From NCBI GenBank assembly GCA_016213865.1, contig JACQZL010000024.1, forward strand, positions 1-7,403: a stretch of 7,403 nucleotides of DNA, in the 5' to 3' direction. The translations under genes and the position numbers were made by a program. This DNA is from Candidatus Rifleibacteriota bacterium. GTDB taxonomy: Bacteria; UBP17; UBA6191; JACPRK01. Shown in pieces: positions 5,815-7,403 of this stretch. Each line of letters begins with the position of its first letter. Positions within the stretch are counted from its first letter, which is position 1. The notes under the pieces are model-generated. The model was not told where the DNA came from and searched no databases. It was given only the letters and a program-made list of their open reading frames with translations.

Positions 5815-5832
5815 TGTAATCGCTCGATTACA
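5815..5832. promoter_or_regulatory. Perfect palindrome, candidate operator between hemerythrin and ftsH
   Basis: TGTAATCGCTCGATTACA has perfect 8-bp arms around a 2-bp centre and is AT-richer than its surroundings, as expected for a dimeric regulator site. It lies 75 bp upstream of the hemerythrin start and is centred about 44 bp before the transcription start predicted from the extended -10 at 5853-5861. The outer TGT and ACA are 12 bp apart, so it is not a NifA site, and it does not fit CRP/FNR spacing. The regulator is unknown. Confidence 0.5.
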
Positions 5833-5852
5833 CTACCCCGTAGTTGGCTTTG

Positions 5853-5861
5853 TGGTACAAT
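5853..5861 (+). promoter_or_regulatory. Extended -10 promoter candidate, distal to ftsH
   Basis: TGGTACAAT contains TACAAT (5856-5861, five of six consensus bases) with the TGn extension. No -35 hexamer is visible; the spot 17 bp upstream reads CTACCC. The perfect palindrome ends 20 bp before the TGn element, about where an activator of a -35-less promoter would bind. It points toward ftsH, with a 266-nt leader. Confidence 0.4.
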
Positions 5862-5898
5862 ATCCTGCGGACAGGTGCATGTAAACATTCGATGATGT

Positions 5899-5916
5899 CT
5901 CGGCGGCGGCGCCGAG
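5899..5916 (+). repeat. Perfect 7-bp GC hairpin in the ftsH upstream region
   Basis: CTCGGCG (5899-5905) and CGCCGAG (5910-5916) form a perfect stem around GCGG. It lies about 30 nt into a transcript starting near 5868 and is followed by GCCTTGCC with no T-tract. It may be a leader hairpin or simply GC-rich structure. Confidence 0.3.
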
Positions 5917-6010
5917 GCCTTGCCGCAGACGTCGGTGCCGTCGCCACCCCCGCCTTTTCGAGCTACCGCACCGGCCGACGGCTGCCGCCCGCAGGTGACT
6001 TGCAGCTACC

Positions 6011-6024
6011 ACCTGACATCAGGT
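6011..6024. promoter_or_regulatory. Perfect palindrome touching the ftsH -35 box, candidate operator
   Basis: ACCTGACATCAGGT has perfect 6-bp arms around CA. Its last base is the first base of the -35 hexamer of the proximal ftsH promoter. A related CAGGTG at 5992-5997 can pair with CACCTG at 6010-6015. The position suits a repressor or activator of ftsH. Confidence 0.35.
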
Positions 6025-6052
6025 TGAAGCCGACGTATCCTTGTGTTAGCAT
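6024..6052 (+). promoter_or_regulatory. Proximal ftsH promoter candidate
   Basis: TTGAAG (6024-6029) is followed after exactly 17 bp by TAGCAT (6047-6052), each matching consensus at four positions, and the -10 is preceded by TGT, giving a TGn extension. Transcription would start near 6059, with a leader of about 75 nt before the TTG start. Confidence 0.45.
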
Positions 6053-6078
6053 CGCCTGCCATCCGAGGTGCGCCCCAG

Positions 6079-6105
6079 GGTCTGGAAGGTGTTGCCTTCC
6101 GGACC
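6079..6105 (+). promoter_or_regulatory. Leader hairpin upstream of ftsH
   Basis: GGTCTGGAAGG (6079-6089) pairs with CCTTCCGGACC (6095-6105) over 11 bp, including one U-G wobble, around a 5-nt loop. CAG/CTG flanks could extend the stem past one bulged G. It ends 28 nt before the start codon and 17 nt before the AAGGA ribosome binding site (6123-6127). There is no T-tract, so it is more likely a leader structure than a terminator. Confidence 0.4.
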
Positions 6106-6122
6106 TGATTGGTGCTCTTCGA

Positions 6123-6127
6123 AAGGA
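6123..6127 (+). promoter_or_regulatory. Ribosome binding site deciding the TTG start of ftsH
   Basis: AAGGA lies 6 nt before TTG at 6134. No ATG or GTG in frame lies between it and the first transmembrane segment, so this site supports a TTG start. Confidence 0.7.
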
Positions 6128-6133
6128 CTGACT

Positions 6134-7403
6134 TTGGGCAATCGAGCCAAGAACTACACGCTGTACCTGCTGATCCTGGTCATCATCTTCGCGATCTTCG
6201 CCCATACGGCGGGCGAGCCGCCGGAGCTTCTCGTCAACTACTCCCACTTCTGGCAGAAGGTGGCCGAGAGCGAGGTCTACGAGGTCACCCTCGACGGCAA
6301 GACCGTTCGCTACAAGACGTTCGGCGACAAGGGGAAGGTCTTCAAGGCGTACTGGATTCCCGACGACGGCGACCTGAAGGCCCTGCGGGAAGCCAAGCTG
6401 AACAAGCCCGATCCCGACAACGCAAAGCGGGCCATCACCAGCATCAAGCTGAACCTCGAGCCACCCACCGAGGTGCCCTGGTGGCTCTCGATGCTGGGAA
6501 GTTGGCTCCCCTTCGTGGTCCTGATCCTGATCTGGTTCTACTTCCTGCAGAAGATGCAGGGCGGGGGGGCCAAGGCCCTCTCCTTCGGCAAGAGCCGCGC
6601 CCGTTTCATGGACAGCAACCGCGTCAAGAACACGTTCGACGACGTGGCCGGCTGCGACGAGGCCAAGGCCGACCTGGAGGAAGTCATCGAGTTCCTCAAG
6701 CACCCCAAGAAGTTCAAGGAGATTGGTGCCCGTCTGCCACGAGGCGTTCTCTTGATGGGCCCTCCGGGCACGGGAAAGACGCTGCTGGCCCGGGCCGTGG
6801 CCGGTGAGGCGAACGTCCCCTTCCTCCACATCTCGGGCTCGGACTTCGTGGAGATGTTCGTGGGCGTCGGAGCCTCGCGGGTCCGGGACCTGTACGAGCA
6901 GGGCAAGAAGCACGCCCCCTGCCTGATCTTCATCGACGAGATCGACGCCGTGGGGCGCCAGCGAGGCGCCGGGCTGGGCGGCGGTCACGACGAGCGAGAG
7001 CAGACGCTGAACCAGTTGCTGGTCGAGATGGACGGCTTCGACACGAACGAGGGCGTCATCATGATCGCCGCCACGAACCGTCCCGACGTGCTCGACCCGG
7101 CGCTCCTCAGGCCGGGCCGCTTCGACCGCCAGATCGTGGTGGACCTGCCCGACATCCGCGGCCGCGAGGCGATCTTCCGCATCCATGGCGGCAAGGTGCC
7201 CGTGGCCGACGAGATCAACCTCGAGATCCTCGCTCGGGCCACGCCGGGCTTCTCCGGTGCGGACATCGCCAACATGGTGAACGAGGCGGCGCTGCTGGCT
7301 GCACGGCGCGACCGCAAGTCCGTCGTGATGCGGGACTTCGAGGACGCTCGCGACAAGCTGTTGATGGGGCCCGAGCGCAAGAGCCGCGTCCTGACGGAGG
7401 CCG
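6134..7403 (+). CDS. ftsH: ATP-dependent zinc metalloprotease FtsH, N-terminal part (C-terminus beyond window)
   Basis: FtsH is a membrane-anchored hexameric AAA+ protease that degrades misfolded membrane proteins and short-lived regulators. The 423 codons present give TM1 (about 9-25), a roughly 90-residue periplasmic domain (26-115), TM2 (about 116-138), and a near-complete AAA+ module. Walker A is GPPGTGKT (209-216), the pore loop lies in EMFVGVGA, Walker B is FIDEID with Asp268/Glu269, and the second region of homology is about 314-333 with likely arginine fingers Arg326 and Arg329. The HExxH zinc protease domain lies beyond the right edge. The start is TTG at 6134-6136: AAGGA (6123-6127) sits 6 nt upstream, and the product begins with the usual short basic N-terminus (GNRAKNY) before TM1. 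An RXFXDV-like NTFDDVAG entry to the AAA module confirms identity. The gene has its own upstream signals and lies divergent to the hemerythrin gene. Confidence 0.97.
   Translation, partial: MGNRAKNYTLYLLILVIIFAIFAHTAGEPPELLVNYSHFWQKVAESEVYEVTLDGKTVRYKTFGDKGKVFKAYWIPDDGDLKALREAKLNKPDPDNAKRAITSIKLNLEPPTEVPWWLSMLGSWLPFVVLILIWFYFLQKMQGGGAKALSFGKSRARFMDSNRVKNTFDDVAGCDEAKADLEEVIEFLKHPKKFKEIGARLPRGVLLMGPPGTGKTLLARAVAGEANVPFLHISGSDFVEMFVGVGASRVRDLYEQGKKHAPCLIFIDEIDAVGRQRGAGLGGGHDEREQTLNQLLVEMDGFDTNEGVIMIAATNRPDVLDPALLRPGRFDRQIVVDLPDIRGREAIFRIHGGKVPVADEINLEILARATPGFSGADIANMVNEAALLAARRDRKSVVMRDFEDARDKLLMGPERKSRVLTEA

Larger units (their letters stand above)
5740..6133. other. Divergent regulatory region between the hemerythrin gene and ftsH
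   Basis: This 394-bp stretch has no convincing gene. It holds two perfect palindromes (5815-5832, 6011-6024), plus-strand promoter candidates at 5853-5861 and 6024-6052, a weak minus-strand promoter candidate, and hairpins at 5899-5916 and 6079-6105. Open frames across it (for example from 5844) have Arg-rich, low-quality translations and no ribosome binding site. Confidence 0.6.

Noticed and set aside
5815..5832. NifA (TGT-N10-ACA) or CRP/FNR-type binding site
   Set aside because: The TGT and ACA are 12 bp apart rather than 10, and the half-sites do not match TGTGA or TTGAT spacing.
4936..5895. 319-codon plus-strand open frame
   Set aside because: It is antisense to the hemerythrin gene and runs through the GC hairpin and the palindrome; its translation is biased and has no domain.
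5963..7186. 407-codon minus-strand open frame
   Set aside because: It lies opposite ftsH, whose frame is unmistakable; the antisense product has no recognisable motif.
1..7403. CRISPR array, tRNA, rRNA, insertion sequence or prophage
   Set aside because: I saw no regularly spaced repeats, cloverleaf-like sequence, transposase or phage gene motif on either strand.

Overview
The window is GC-rich, gene-dense bacterial DNA with strong preference for G or C at third codon positions. Start codons are ATG, GTG and TTG, and most have a Shine-Dalgarno sequence. The gene set (FtsH, a WecG/TagA-type glycosyltransferase, an RlmI-type rRNA methyltransferase, a hemerythrin) suggests a free-living, probably Gram-negative environmental bacterium, for example from Acidobacteriota or a deltaproteobacterial lineage. 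Taxonomy cannot be settled from the sequence alone. I see no mobile element, CRISPR array, tRNA or rRNA.

Layout. (1) 1-744, minus: N-terminal half of an NAD(P)-dependent aldehyde dehydrogenase, running off the left edge, with a good sigma-70-like promoter and a 5'-UTR hairpin. (2) 874-2052, minus: PUA plus class I methyltransferase of the RlmI type. (3) 2265-4061, plus, divergent from the methyltransferase and led by an extended -10 promoter: a 598-residue two-part protein. Its N-terminal half follows the WecA/TagO/MraY phosphosugar-transferase fold pattern but lacks the catalytic signatures. Its C-terminal half is a WecG/TagA/CpsF (GT26) glycosyltransferase. (4) 4279-4758, plus: an unrecognised protein with two CC-x2-C-x5-C modules, whose Shine-Dalgarno sits in the loop of a perfect GC hairpin. 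(5) 4857-4943, minus: a 28-residue single-pass membrane miniprotein. (6) 5113-5739, minus: a hemerythrin-domain protein with a Cys-rich tail, followed by a 10-bp perfect GC hairpin. (7) 5740-6133: a 394-bp divergent regulatory region with two palindromes, candidate promoters and leader hairpins. (8) 6134-7403, plus: FtsH, running off the right edge.

Most genes look independently transcribed, each with its own upstream signals, so this is not one large operon. The strongest candidate for something undescribed is the fusion of a catalytically degenerate polyprenyl-phosphate sugar-1-phosphate transferase domain to the enzyme that normally acts one step later in the same pathway. Next come the Cys-repeat protein with its sequestered ribosome binding site, and the signals between the hemerythrin gene and ftsH.
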